Origin: Chryseobacterium defluvii
GTDB lineage: Bacteria > Bacteroidota > Bacteroidia > Flavobacteriales > Weeksellaceae
DNA length: 64,000 bases
Assembly (NCBI RefSeq): GCF_003634775.1
Contig: NZ_RBXB01000001.1
Coordinates: 558,001-622,000, forward strand
Reading direction: 5' to 3'
Of the stretch, positions 28,065-36,422 are shown piece after piece (the first letter of the stretch is position 1; every line of letters begins with the position of its first letter). A program made the translations under genes and the position numbers. The notes below the pieces were generated by a model. That model saw only the letters and a program-made list of their open reading frames with translations, was not told where the DNA came from and did no database searches.

Positions 28065-28675
28065 TAACAATTATAGATTACGGGGTTGGTAATATTAATG
28101 CTTTTGTAAATGTATACAAAAGAGTAGATGTTCCTGTAAAAATAGCCAAGACAAAAGAAGATCTTGAAGATGCACAAAAACTGATTCTTCCCGGTGTTGG
28201 ACATTTTGATCATGCTATGACTCAACTGAATAACTCAGGAATGAGGGACAAACTGGATGATTTGGTACTAGATAAAAAGATACCCGTTATTGGGATCTGT
28301 GTTGGAATGCAAATGATGGCCAATAATAGTGATGAGGGCAAATTGGAAGGTTTGAAATGGATCGATGCTACAGTAAAGAAATTTGATGAAACGAAAATCA
28401 ATCAGGTGACAAGACTTCCTCACATGGGATGGAATGATGTAAAGCCCGTGAAAGATATTGAATTGTTTAAAGGATTAGAAAATGACTCTATTTTCTACTT
28501 CCTTCATACGTATTATTTTCATTGTAATAATGCAGAAGACATCATGGCGGTAACCGAATATGGAGGTGAGTTTGCTTCTGCAGCCCATCACGAGAATAAA
28601 TACGGAATACAGTTCCACCCCGAAAAAAGCCATCATTATGGTGAAATTTTACTACATAATTTTGCAAAACTTTAA
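28061..28675 (+). CDS. HisH-like glutamine amidotransferase (WbpH-type)
   Basis: A 204-aa class I glutaminase. Start IIDYGVGNINAFVNVY, nucleophile Cys in VIGICVGMQMM, and catalytic His-x-Glu in IQFHPEKS. It releases ammonia from glutamine for the HisF-like partner. The position between WbpG-like and HisF-like genes, with no other his genes nearby, indicates sugar modification; histidine synthesis is unlikely. Confidence 0.87.
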   Translation: MITIIDYGVGNINAFVNVYKRVDVPVKIAKTKEDLEDAQKLILPGVGHFDHAMTQLNNSGMRDKLDDLVLDKKIPVIGICVGMQMMANNSDEGKLEGLKWIDATVKKFDETKINQVTRLPHMGWNDVKPVKDIELFKGLENDSIFYFLHTYYFHCNNAEDIMAVTEYGGEFASAAHHENKYGIQFHPEKSHHYGEILLHNFAKL

Positions 28676-28681
28676 ACACCA

Positions 28682-29440
28682 ATGTTAAGGCCAAGAATTA
28701 TACCCAGTCTTTTGATCCAGGATAACGGACTTGTAAAAACAGTAAATTTCAAAAATCCTAAATATGTAGGAGACCCGATCAATGCTGTAAAAATTTTTAA
28801 TGAAAAGGAAGTTGACGAGCTTGCCATTTTTGATATTGATGCTACGGCTAAAGGTCTGGAACCAAATTATAGCCTGATTGAAAGAATTGCTAACCAATCT
28901 AGAATGCCACTTTGCTATGGAGGCGGAGTTAAAACCGTAGAACAGGCACAAAGAATTTTCGGACTTGGAATAGAAAAAATAGCACTTTCTTCGGCAGTGA
29001 TCCAAAACCCTGAGCTTATTACCAAAATTGCAGAAAGAGTAGGAGCCCAAAGTGTAATCGTAGTTCTGGATGTAAAAAAGAAGTTATTTGGAGGATATGA
29101 AGTGTATACCCATAACGGAAAAAAATCTACCGGAATAAATCCTTTTAAATTTGTAGAAGAAGCCCAGAGATTGGGAGCAGGTGAGATTATCATTAACTCC
29201 ATAGACCAGGATGGAGTAATGAAAGGTTTTGATATGGGACTGATTGAAAAAATTAGAGAAAGAATCTCTCTTCCGCTCACAGTATTAGGAGGAGCAGGAT
29301 CTTTAAATGATATTAAACAGGTTATCAAAAAGCACGGGATTATAGGTGTGGCTGCAGGAAGCCTGTTTGTTTTTAAAGGGGTTTATAAAGCCGTATTAAT
29401 TAATTATCCTGCAAAGGATGAGAAAAAAGAATTATTTTAA
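28682..29440 (+). CDS. HisF-like cyclase paralog (WbpI-type partner in sugar amidination)
   Basis: A 252-aa TIM barrel clearly of the HisF family: RIIPSLLIQDNGLVKT, ELAIFDIDAT, CYGGGVKT and LTVLGGAGSLNDI. The catalytic Asp of true HisF, in the N-terminal IPCLD segment, is Leu here (IPSLLI), while the central Asp in VVLDVKKK is kept. Loss of that acid/base residue fits a protein that only channels ammonia from the HisH-like subunit to the WbpG-like enzyme. It starts 7 bp after the HisH-like gene. Confidence 0.85.
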   Translation: MLRPRIIPSLLIQDNGLVKTVNFKNPKYVGDPINAVKIFNEKEVDELAIFDIDATAKGLEPNYSLIERIANQSRMPLCYGGGVKTVEQAQRIFGLGIEKIALSSAVIQNPELITKIAERVGAQSVIVVLDVKKKLFGGYEVYTHNGKKSTGINPFKFVEEAQRLGAGEIIINSIDQDGVMKGFDMGLIEKIRERISLPLTVLGGAGSLNDIKQVIKKHGIIGVAAGSLFVFKGVYKAVLINYPAKDEKKELF

Positions 29441-29447
29441 AAGAAAT

Positions 29448-30482
29448 ATGCAAATAAAAGATAAGACACTCCTGATTACAGGCGGTACTGGTTCATTTGG
29501 AACCGCAGTATTAAGAAAATTTATTAATACAGATCACTTTAAAGAGATTCGTATTTTTTCGCGTGATGAAAAAAAACAGGATGATATGAGAAATCAGTTT
29601 AAAAATGATAAACTGAAGTTTTATATTGGAGATGTACGCGATTATAATAGTATTGAACCTGCTATGAGAGGTGTAGATTTTGTTTTTCATGCTGCTGCAC
29701 TTAAGCAAGTGCCTTCGTGCGAATTTTTCCCTATGCAGGCCGTAAAAACAAATGTTGAAGGAACACAAAATGTAATCAATGCCGCTGCCAAAAATAACGT
29801 TAAAAAAGTAATTTGTTTAAGCACTGATAAAGCGGCATATCCCATTAATGCAATGGGAATTTCTAAGGCAATGATGGAAAAAGTTGCAGTAGCTGCATCC
29901 AGAAATTTAGAAGATACAGTAGTTTGTCTCACGAGATATGGAAATGTAATGGCCTCCAGAGGATCAGTAATTCCTTTGTTTGTAAAGCAGATTAAAAATG
30001 GGGACCCCATCACCATAACAGATCCCAGTATGACTCGTTTTTTAATGTCGTTGGAAGAGGCTGTAGATTTGGTATTATTTGCATTTGAACATGGAAATCC
30101 GGGTGATTTATTTGTTAATAAAGCTCCTGCAGGAACTATAGGAGATCTGGCCCAGGCATTAAAAGAAATGTTTAATGCAGATAATCCTATAAAAGTTATT
30201 GGTACCCGTCATGGAGAGAAACTATACGAAACTCTTTGTACCCGTGAAGAAATGTTGAAAGCACAAGATATGGGCGACTTTTACAGAATACCTGCAGATA
30301 ATAGGGATCTTAATTATGCACAGTATTTTTCTGAAGGTGTGGAAGATATATCTAAAATAGAAGATTATCATTCACATAATACTCAGCAGCAGGATGTTGA
30401 AGGAATGAAAAAACTTCTCCTAAAACTTCCATTGATAAGAAAAGAAGTTTTAGGAGAAGATATAATGCAATATCCTGATTAA
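29448..30482 (+). CDS. UDP-GlcNAc 4,6-dehydratase/5-epimerase, FnlA/WbjB/CapE-like
   Basis: A 344-aa soluble SDR. ATG 29448 (MQIKDKTLLITGGTGSFG) is chosen over the in-frame ATG 29418, which overlaps the previous gene and would add residues before the Rossmann fold. NAD motif TGGTGSFGTAVL and active-site region STDKAAYPINAMGISK, with Met in place of Tyr as in this group. It begins the UDP-L-FucNAc pathway, completed by the FnlB-like gene at 30904 and the FnlC-like gene at 33182. Confidence 0.88.
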   Translation: MQIKDKTLLITGGTGSFGTAVLRKFINTDHFKEIRIFSRDEKKQDDMRNQFKNDKLKFYIGDVRDYNSIEPAMRGVDFVFHAAALKQVPSCEFFPMQAVKTNVEGTQNVINAAAKNNVKKVICLSTDKAAYPINAMGISKAMMEKVAVAASRNLEDTVVCLTRYGNVMASRGSVIPLFVKQIKNGDPITITDPSMTRFLMSLEEAVDLVLFAFEHGNPGDLFVNKAPAGTIGDLAQALKEMFNADNPIKVIGTRHGEKLYETLCTREEMLKAQDMGDFYRIPADNRDLNYAQYFSEGVEDISKIEDYHSHNTQQQDVEGMKKLLLKLPLIRKEVLGEDIMQYPD

Positions 30483-30484
30483 TA

Positions 30485-30901
30485 ATGGAGGCTAAACTTA
30501 TTCCTGGAAAGTTATTCTCAGATAATAGAGGAAAAGTTATGTTTAATAATGATTTCGATGTTTCTGAAACAAAAAGGATATACAGTATCGAGAACATCGA
30601 TAAGAATTTTGTTCGTGGTTGGCAGGGACATAAAATCGAAAAAAGATGGTATATTGCTGCTTCAGGAGCATTTAGTATTAATCTGATTAAGGTTGACAAT
30701 TGGGAAAAGCCAGGACAGCAATGTAAAAAACTAAACTTTATTATCACTGCTGAAAAAATGGATGTATTGTATATCCCCCCTGGATATGCCAGTTCAATTC
30801 AGGCAATTGAAGACAATTCCAAGCTGATGATAATGTCAGATTATCGGCTTCACGAAATTGATGATGAATATAAATTTCCAATAGATTATTTTGTAATTTA
30901 A
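30485..30901 (+). CDS. Cupin sugar isomerase-like protein (WxcM/FdtA-like)
   Basis: A 138-aa single-domain cupin. VRGWQGHKIEKRWYIAASGAF contains the His pattern of dTDP-6-deoxy-3,4-ketohexose isomerases, and YIPPGYASSIQA is the second cupin motif. It sits between the FnlA-like and FnlB-like genes, so it may act on the 4-keto intermediate of that pathway or stabilise the complex. No dedicated 3,4-keto sugar pathway is otherwise evident. Exact role unknown. Confidence 0.75.
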   Translation: MEAKLIPGKLFSDNRGKVMFNNDFDVSETKRIYSIENIDKNFVRGWQGHKIEKRWYIAASGAFSINLIKVDNWEKPGQQCKKLNFIITAEKMDVLYIPPGYASSIQAIEDNSKLMIMSDYRLHEIDDEYKFPIDYFVI

Positions 30902-30903
30902 TT

Positions 30904-32022
30904 ATGATTGCAATTGGTATTACAGGAAATAATGGTTTTATAGGCTCACACCTTGTCAATATGTTGAGATTACAGCCAGACCGTTATAAAATAATAAACT
31001 TTGATAAACATTTTTTTGAAAATAAAGAGCTGCTTGATAACTTTGTGAAACAATGCGATGCTATTGTACATTTGGCTGCTTTAAACAGACATTCTGATCC
31101 TGAAATTATTTATTCAAAAAATCTTGAACTTGTGAATGTGCTTGTGGATTCCTTAAAGAGGACAAATTCAAAAGCTCATGTTATTTTTTCGTCTTCATCA
31201 CAAGAGGAAAAGGATAATTTATACGGAAAATCGAAAAAACAAGGCAGAGAAATTTTAGCAAATTGGGCACATCAGAATGGCGGAAAATTTACAGGATTGA
31301 TAATTCCTAATGTTTTCGGGCCTTTCGGAAAACCTAATTATAACTCTTTTATCGCCACTTTTTGTTATCAACTTACCCATGGAGAGACTCCTATTATCGA
31401 TAATGATGGTGAAATAAAGCTGATTTATGTATCAGAACTCGCCAAAAAAATCATCAATCAAATTGAACAGGAAAAGGGGCAAGAGGTGTATTATGTATCA
31501 CATACTTCACTTAAAAAAGTTTCAGAGATTTTAATTAAACTTCAAAATTATAAAGACATTTATTTTGAAAAAGGTGAAATCCCTGAAATTAAAGATACTT
31601 TTGAACTTAATTTATTCAATACTTTCAGAAGCTATTTTAATTTAAAAGAATATTATCCCGTAAAACTTAATGAATGTAAAGATTCGAGAGGTGCCTTTAT
31701 AGAAATTATAAGATTGGGCATTGGAGGACAATGCTCATTTTCAACTACTGTTGCAGGTATCACGAGAGGAAATCATTTTCATACAAGAAAAATTGAAAGA
31801 TTTACTGTAATTAAAGGAAAAGCATTGATACAGTTGAGAAAAATTGATACAGATGAAGTGTTAAATTTTTACCTTGATGGTAATGAGCCTGCTTATGTAG
31901 ATATGCCTATCTGGTACACCCATAATATTAAAAATATTGGGGAAGAAGATTTATATACAATTTTTTGGATTAATGAAACTTTTAATCCTGAAGACTCAGA
32001 CACTTATTTTTTAGAAGTTTAA
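30904..32022 (+). CDS. UDP-4-keto-6-deoxy-HexNAc reductase with C-terminal cupin, FnlB/WbjC/CapF-like
   Basis: A 372-aa two-domain protein. N-terminal SDR: GITGNNGFIGSHLVNML, IVHLAALNRH, and YGKSKKQGRE as the Tyr-Lys pair. C-terminal cupin from about residue 250: GNHFHTRKIERFTVIKGKALIQL, then DMPIWYTHNI. This fusion is specific to CapF/FnlB, which epimerises at C3 and reduces at C4 in UDP-L-FucNAc synthesis. It lies 2 bp after the cupin gene, and the next gene follows its stop directly. Confidence 0.9.
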   Translation: MIAIGITGNNGFIGSHLVNMLRLQPDRYKIINFDKHFFENKELLDNFVKQCDAIVHLAALNRHSDPEIIYSKNLELVNVLVDSLKRTNSKAHVIFSSSSQEEKDNLYGKSKKQGREILANWAHQNGGKFTGLIIPNVFGPFGKPNYNSFIATFCYQLTHGETPIIDNDGEIKLIYVSELAKKIINQIEQEKGQEVYYVSHTSLKKVSEILIKLQNYKDIYFEKGEIPEIKDTFELNLFNTFRSYFNLKEYYPVKLNECKDSRGAFIEIIRLGIGGQCSFSTTVAGITRGNHFHTRKIERFTVIKGKALIQLRKIDTDEVLNFYLDGNEPAYVDMPIWYTHNIKNIGEEDLYTIFWINETFNPEDSDTYFLEV

Positions 32023-33237
32023 ATGGAATTATTAAAAAAATATAATATTGAGCTTTATTTTACTTTTTTTGTAACCTTTGGTTACATATTTTTCTATTCA
32101 TTTGCGCTCCCGTTTAATACTCTTAATCAATATTTTTCAGTTCCCTTTAGGGTAATTATATTTTTCTTAAGTCTCTATATCATATATTTAAATTGGGATA
32201 ATGTAAAAAAAAGAAAGGTAACCTTTTTTTCTGTAGGTGTTTTTTGGATATTTTATTTAATTAAAACTTTTTATAGTTTTCATAATTATACCTTTTTTGA
32301 AAACACAGGTAAACAGGAATATTCAATTTATATACGAATTATATGTCTGAATCTTATTCCCATTTTTGCTCTTTTAAGTATAAATTTTTCAAAAAAAATA
32401 ATTAATGATCTTATTCCTCTGATTTTTAATTTTTTATTAGTTATCTTAGGAATTAGTTTTTTATATGTAATATTAATTAGTCACTATTATAATGCTTCAA
32501 GCGGGATATTTACCAGTTATTATATTAGCACAGGCCATTATGGATTGTCTTTGATCATAATTTCCATATTTTGTTATTTCCATCCCCCCCAAGAAAAAAT
32601 TAAGTCAATAATCGGAGTTTTATTGGGAATATTTACAATATTGATTTCATCCGCTAGAAGTCCCTTGTTGGCGGGATTTATTATTTTACTTATCCTTTTA
32701 TTATATCTCAATAAAATCAAATATTGGTTTACCTTGTTGATATTTATACTTATCTTTTTAGGTGGAATCTATTATTTGAAACACCTTTCTGTTGATTTTC
32801 AATTTATTGAAAGGGTTTATGCTGGAATATTTGAAGGAAATGCATCAGGAAGAGGGTATTATCTATTGAAAGGATGGGATGTTTTCAGTAACAATATCTT
32901 CTTTGGAGGAAGAACCTTGTTTGAAGATGGCATGTATCCGCATAATGTTTTTGTCGAAATTTTAATGAGCATGGGGCTTATAGGGCTTATATTATTATTT
33001 CTTTATTTTAAAGATCTGAAAAAGTTCAGGGTAAATTATATTAAAGAGAATACATACTATTTACCCTTTTTTTTATTTTTTGTTCAATATTTAGTTCTTG
33101 TCCAAACCTCATATTGTATTTTTGCTAATATGGAGTTTTGGCATTTTTCAGCTCTATTTATATCTATTATTTTATTTTGTTATGATGAAAAAATTAAAAG
33201 TAATGACAGTCGTGGGAACACGACCGGAGATCATTAG
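32023..33237 (+). CDS. Wzy-like polymerase / O-antigen ligase family protein (second copy)
   Basis: A 404-aa membrane protein with about 11 hydrophobic segments and very AT-rich codons. LISSARSPLLAGFIILLIL is the Wzy_C-type motif, followed by the loop FEGNASGRGYYLLKGW and the MYPHNVFVEILMSMG motif. It is one of two such proteins in the locus; one may polymerise and the other ligate to lipid A-core, or they may serve different repeat units. Its last 56 bp overlap the start of the next gene in another frame. Confidence 0.78.
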   Translation: MELLKKYNIELYFTFFVTFGYIFFYSFALPFNTLNQYFSVPFRVIIFFLSLYIIYLNWDNVKKRKVTFFSVGVFWIFYLIKTFYSFHNYTFFENTGKQEYSIYIRIICLNLIPIFALLSINFSKKIINDLIPLIFNFLLVILGISFLYVILISHYYNASSGIFTSYYISTGHYGLSLIIISIFCYFHPPQEKIKSIIGVLLGIFTILISSARSPLLAGFIILLILLLYLNKIKYWFTLLIFILIFLGGIYYLKHLSVDFQFIERVYAGIFEGNASGRGYYLLKGWDVFSNNIFFGGRTLFEDGMYPHNVFVEILMSMGLIGLILLFLYFKDLKKFRVNYIKENTYYLPFFLFFVQYLVLVQTSYCIFANMEFWHFSALFISIILFCYDEKIKSNDSRGNTTGDH

Positions 33238-34321
33238 ATTGTCGAAAGTATTATCTGCTTTAGATGCTTCTGAAGCAGTAGAACATATTATTGTCCATAC
33301 AGGTCAAAACTACGATTATGAACTCAATCAGATTTTTTTTGAGGATCTGGGGTTACGTAAGCCGGATTATTTTCTTGAAGCAGCAGGAAAAACGGCTACG
33401 GAAACAGTAGGAAATATTCTGATCAAAATCGATCCGCTTCTTGAAGAATTACAACCTGAAGCATTTTTGGTTCTGGGAGATACCAACTCTTGTCTTTGTG
33501 CCATTCCGGCGAAGAAAAGACAAATTCCTATTTTCCATATGGAAGCTGGAAACAGATGTTTTGACCAAAGAGTTCCGGAAGAAACCAACCGTAAAATTGT
33601 TGATCATACAGCAGATATCAATTTAACATATTCTGATATTGCAAGAGAGTATCTTTTGAGAGAAGGTCTTCCTGCAGATAGGATTATTAAAACAGGCTCT
33701 CCTATGTTTGAGGTTTTAAATCATTACTTGCCTCAAATAGAAAGCTCAGACGTTTTAAAAAGGCTTAATTTAGAAGAAGGTAAATATTTTGTAGTGTCTT
33801 CTCACAGGGAAGAAAATATAAATTCCGAAAAAAACTTCAATGGATTAATAGAAAGCCTTAACGCTATTGCTGAAAAATTTGGGTATCCGATCATTGTTTC
33901 CACTCACCCGAGAACCAGAAACATGATTGATAAAAAACAAGTACAGGTAAGGCCGGAAATTCAGTTCCTGAAACCTTTAGGTTTCCATGATTATAATGCA
34001 CTTCAGATGAGAAGTTATGCTGTTTTATCAGATTCAGGAACCATTTCTGAAGAATCATCAATATTGAACTTCAGAGCTTTAAATATCAGAGAAGCACATG
34101 AAAGACCAGAATCAATGGAAGAAGGTTCTGTAATGATGGTTGGTTTGTCTCCTGAAAGAATTTTACAGGGATTGGTTCAGCTTCAGCAGCAGACAACAGG
34201 TAAGGAAAGAAACTACAGGCCTGTAGCCGACTATTCAATGCCAAATGTCTCTGAAAAAGTGGTAAGAATCATTTTAAGCTATACGGATTATGTCAATCGA
34301 GTAGTTTGGAGTAAAAAATGA
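33182..34321 (+). CDS. UDP-HexNAc 2-epimerase, FnlC/WbjD/CapG-like
   Basis: A 379-aa non-hydrolysing UDP-GlcNAc 2-epimerase family member. Start at ATG 33182 or 33185 (MKKLKVMTVVGTRPEIIRLSK); the longer open frame back to 33098 only shadows the polymerase. TVVGTRPEIIRLS, HTGQNYDYELNQIFF, HMEAGNR, SSHREENI and DSGTISEESS are all typical. It would catalyse the last step to UDP-L-FucNAc. It overlaps the upstream polymerase gene by 56 bp and the next gene by 4 bp. Confidence 0.9.
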   Translation: MMKKLKVMTVVGTRPEIIRLSKVLSALDASEAVEHIIVHTGQNYDYELNQIFFEDLGLRKPDYFLEAAGKTATETVGNILIKIDPLLEELQPEAFLVLGDTNSCLCAIPAKKRQIPIFHMEAGNRCFDQRVPEETNRKIVDHTADINLTYSDIAREYLLREGLPADRIIKTGSPMFEVLNHYLPQIESSDVLKRLNLEEGKYFVVSSHREENINSEKNFNGLIESLNAIAEKFGYPIIVSTHPRTRNMIDKKQVQVRPEIQFLKPLGFHDYNALQMRSYAVLSDSGTISEESSILNFRALNIREAHERPESMEEGSVMMVGLSPERILQGLVQLQQQTTGKERNYRPVADYSMPNVSEKVVRIILSYTDYVNRVVWSKK

Positions 34322-35529
34322 TGAAAATATTAATTGTAACCCAATATTTTTACCCAGAAAATTTTAAAAGTAATGACATGGCCTTTGAACTTCAAAAAAG
34401 AGGTCACGATGTTACTGTCTTAACGGGAATACCCAATTATCCGGAAGGGGAAATATATGATGGTTATGGTTTTTTCAAAAAAAGACACGAAATAATCAAT
34501 GGAGTGAAAATCATTAGAGCTCTTCTACTCCCAAGAGGAAAGGGAGGAGGAATTAGATTGTTTCTTAACTATTTTAGTTGGGCATTTTTTGCATCATTGA
34601 AAGCAAGAAAGTTATCGGCTTCTCAAAAATTTGATGCGGTTATTGTTCATGAGCCATCTCCAATTACTCAGTTCTATCCGGCACTTACGGTAAAAAAGCA
34701 CCAGAAAACGCCCGTTTATTTTTGGGTAATGGACCTTTGGCCCGAAAGTTTAGAGATTGCTGGAGGAGTGAAAAATAAAATGATTTTGAACTTTTTCACC
34801 AAAATGGTTCAGCATTTTTACCGGGAATCTGAGAAGATCCTTATCACTTCCAAAGGTTTTAGAAAGTCGATATTAGAAAAGGGAGATTTTAATAACAAAA
34901 TTGAATATTTCCCCAATTGGGCTGAAGACACCATTTCTTCGGGTGATCTAAACTATCCGATTCCGGAAATTCCTGAAGGGTTTAAAGTAATGTTTGCTGG
35001 GAATATCGGTGAAGCGCAGGATATGGAAAACATAATGAATGCAGCTTTAAAACTAAAGGAAAAAGAGAACATTAAATTCATATTGGTAGGTGATGGAAGA
35101 AAAATGCCTTTCGTTCAGGATTTTATAAAAGAACACAATCTTCAGGAAACAGTATATACCTTAGGAAGATTTCCTGTAGAAGCCATGGCATCTTTTTTTA
35201 ATCAGGCCGATTTATTATTGGTAAGTCTTAAAGATGATCCTATATTTAATTTAACTGTTCCGGCAAAAGTTCAGGCCTATATGAGTTCCGGAAAACCAAT
35301 CATGGCTATGTTGAATGGAGAAGGATCAGAAAATATTAAAGAAGCTGAATGCGGATTCACTGTTCCTGCGGGAGATAGTGAAAAGCTGGCGTATGAGATA
35401 GAAACCGCTTCTCAAAAAAGTAAAGAAGAGCTGGATAAGATGGGAATGAATGGAAAAACTTTCTACGAGAAAAACTTTAGAATGGAAGAATGTATCTCAA
35501 ATCTTGAAAAAATAATCTCAAAAAAATGA
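34318..35529 (+). CDS. WbuB-like family 4 glycosyltransferase (L-FucNAc transfer)
   Basis: A 403-aa GT4 enzyme. The N-terminal pattern ILIVTQYFYPENFKSNDM...LTGIPNYPEGEIYDGYG is characteristic of the WbuB group, and WVMDLWPESLEIAG and VMFAGNIGEAQDMENI continue the match. WbuB transfers L-FucNAc, and the gene follows the FnlC-like gene as in E. coli O26-type loci. Start ATG 34318 overlaps the FnlC stop; ATG 34321 is an equal alternative. Confidence 0.87.
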   Translation: MMKILIVTQYFYPENFKSNDMAFELQKRGHDVTVLTGIPNYPEGEIYDGYGFFKKRHEIINGVKIIRALLLPRGKGGGIRLFLNYFSWAFFASLKARKLSASQKFDAVIVHEPSPITQFYPALTVKKHQKTPVYFWVMDLWPESLEIAGGVKNKMILNFFTKMVQHFYRESEKILITSKGFRKSILEKGDFNNKIEYFPNWAEDTISSGDLNYPIPEIPEGFKVMFAGNIGEAQDMENIMNAALKLKEKENIKFILVGDGRKMPFVQDFIKEHNLQETVYTLGRFPVEAMASFFNQADLLLVSLKDDPIFNLTVPAKVQAYMSSGKPIMAMLNGEGSENIKEAECGFTVPAGDSEKLAYEIETASQKSKEELDKMGMNGKTFYEKNFRMEECISNLEKIISKK

Positions 35530-36422
35530 AAATTGTAATCACAGGAGCTTCAGGATTTGTCGGACAAAATCTATCCCGATATTTAAAAGAAAACAAATAT
35601 GAAGTTTGTGGCCTTTCTTTGAGAAAGGAATGGTATCTTGATCATGAGGCTAATGCCATCATTCATCTTGCAGGTAAAGCACATGATACGGCCAACACAT
35701 CTGCTGAAGAAGAATATTACACTATTAATACCGATCTCACTAAAAAATTATTTAATGAATTTTTAAAATCAGATATTAGGGATTTTATTTATTTCAGTAG
35801 CGTTAAAGCTACAGCAGATATCGTAGAGGAGATTTTGGATGAAGAGCACATCTCGAATCCTAAAACTCCTTATGGAAAATCGAAGCTTTTAGCAGAAAAA
35901 TATTTGTCAGCGCAAAAGCTTCCGGAAAATAAAAGGCTTTTTATTATCCGTCCATGTATGATTCATGGCCCGGGAAATAAAGGTAACCTGAATCTCTTAT
36001 ATAAAGTTGTTGAAAAAGGAATTCCATGGCCATTAGCTTCTTTTGAGAACAGCAGATCATTTTTAAGTATAGATAATCTTAATTTCTTAATGTTACAGAT
36101 CCTTGAAAATAAAAGTATTCCTTCAGGAGTTTATAATTTTGCAGATGATGAGTTCATTTCAACTAATGATTTGATAAAAATTATTGGGGATGCTTCTGGC
36201 AAAAAAAGCAGACTGCTGAAAATACCTTCCGGAATTATTTCTTTAGGAGCAAAACTAGGAGATATTATCAGATTACCATTGAATTCAGAAAGGTTAAAAA
36301 AACTTACTGAAAGTTACAGAGTTTCTAATCATAAAATTAAAAAAGCTTTAGATATCGAACGCCTTCCCGTTTCAGCCACAGAAGGATTAATAAAAACAAT
36401 TAAAAGTTTTCAAAACCAATGA
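35526..36422 (+). CDS. NAD-dependent 4-reductase/epimerase, WbpV-like
   Basis: A 298-aa SDR. ITGASGFVGQNLSRYL at the N-terminus, IIHLAGKAHDT, FSSVKATADI, and YGKSKLLAEKYL as catalytic Tyr-Lys. Followed with a 4-bp overlap by a WbpL/WecA-like initiating transferase, as for wbpV-wbpL of P. aeruginosa, where WbpV reduces UDP-4-keto-QuiNAc to UDP-D-QuiNAc and WbpL attaches an aminosugar to undecaprenyl phosphate. The function is inferred from this gene order. Confidence 0.8.
   Translation: MKIVITGASGFVGQNLSRYLKENKYEVCGLSLRKEWYLDHEANAIIHLAGKAHDTANTSAEEEYYTINTDLTKKLFNEFLKSDIRDFIYFSSVKATADIVEEILDEEHISNPKTPYGKSKLLAEKYLSAQKLPENKRLFIIRPCMIHGPGNKGNLNLLYKVVEKGIPWPLASFENSRSFLSIDNLNFLMLQILENKSIPSGVYNFADDEFISTNDLIKIIGDASGKKSRLLKIPSGIISLGAKLGDIIRLPLNSERLKKLTESYRVSNHKIKKALDIERLPVSATEGLIKTIKSFQNQ

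Noticed and set aside
28915..29328. 137-aa minus-strand open frame
   Set aside because: Antisense to the HisF-like gene, with Pro/Ser-rich composition typical of a shadow frame.
29418..29447. Upstream ATG for the FnlA-like gene
   Set aside because: Would add ten basic residues overlapping the HisF-like gene; ATG 29448 puts the Rossmann motif at its normal distance.
33098..33181. N-terminal extension of the FnlC-like protein
   Set aside because: The extra 28 residues only read the polymerase gene in another frame; the family starts at MKKLKVMTVVGTRPE.
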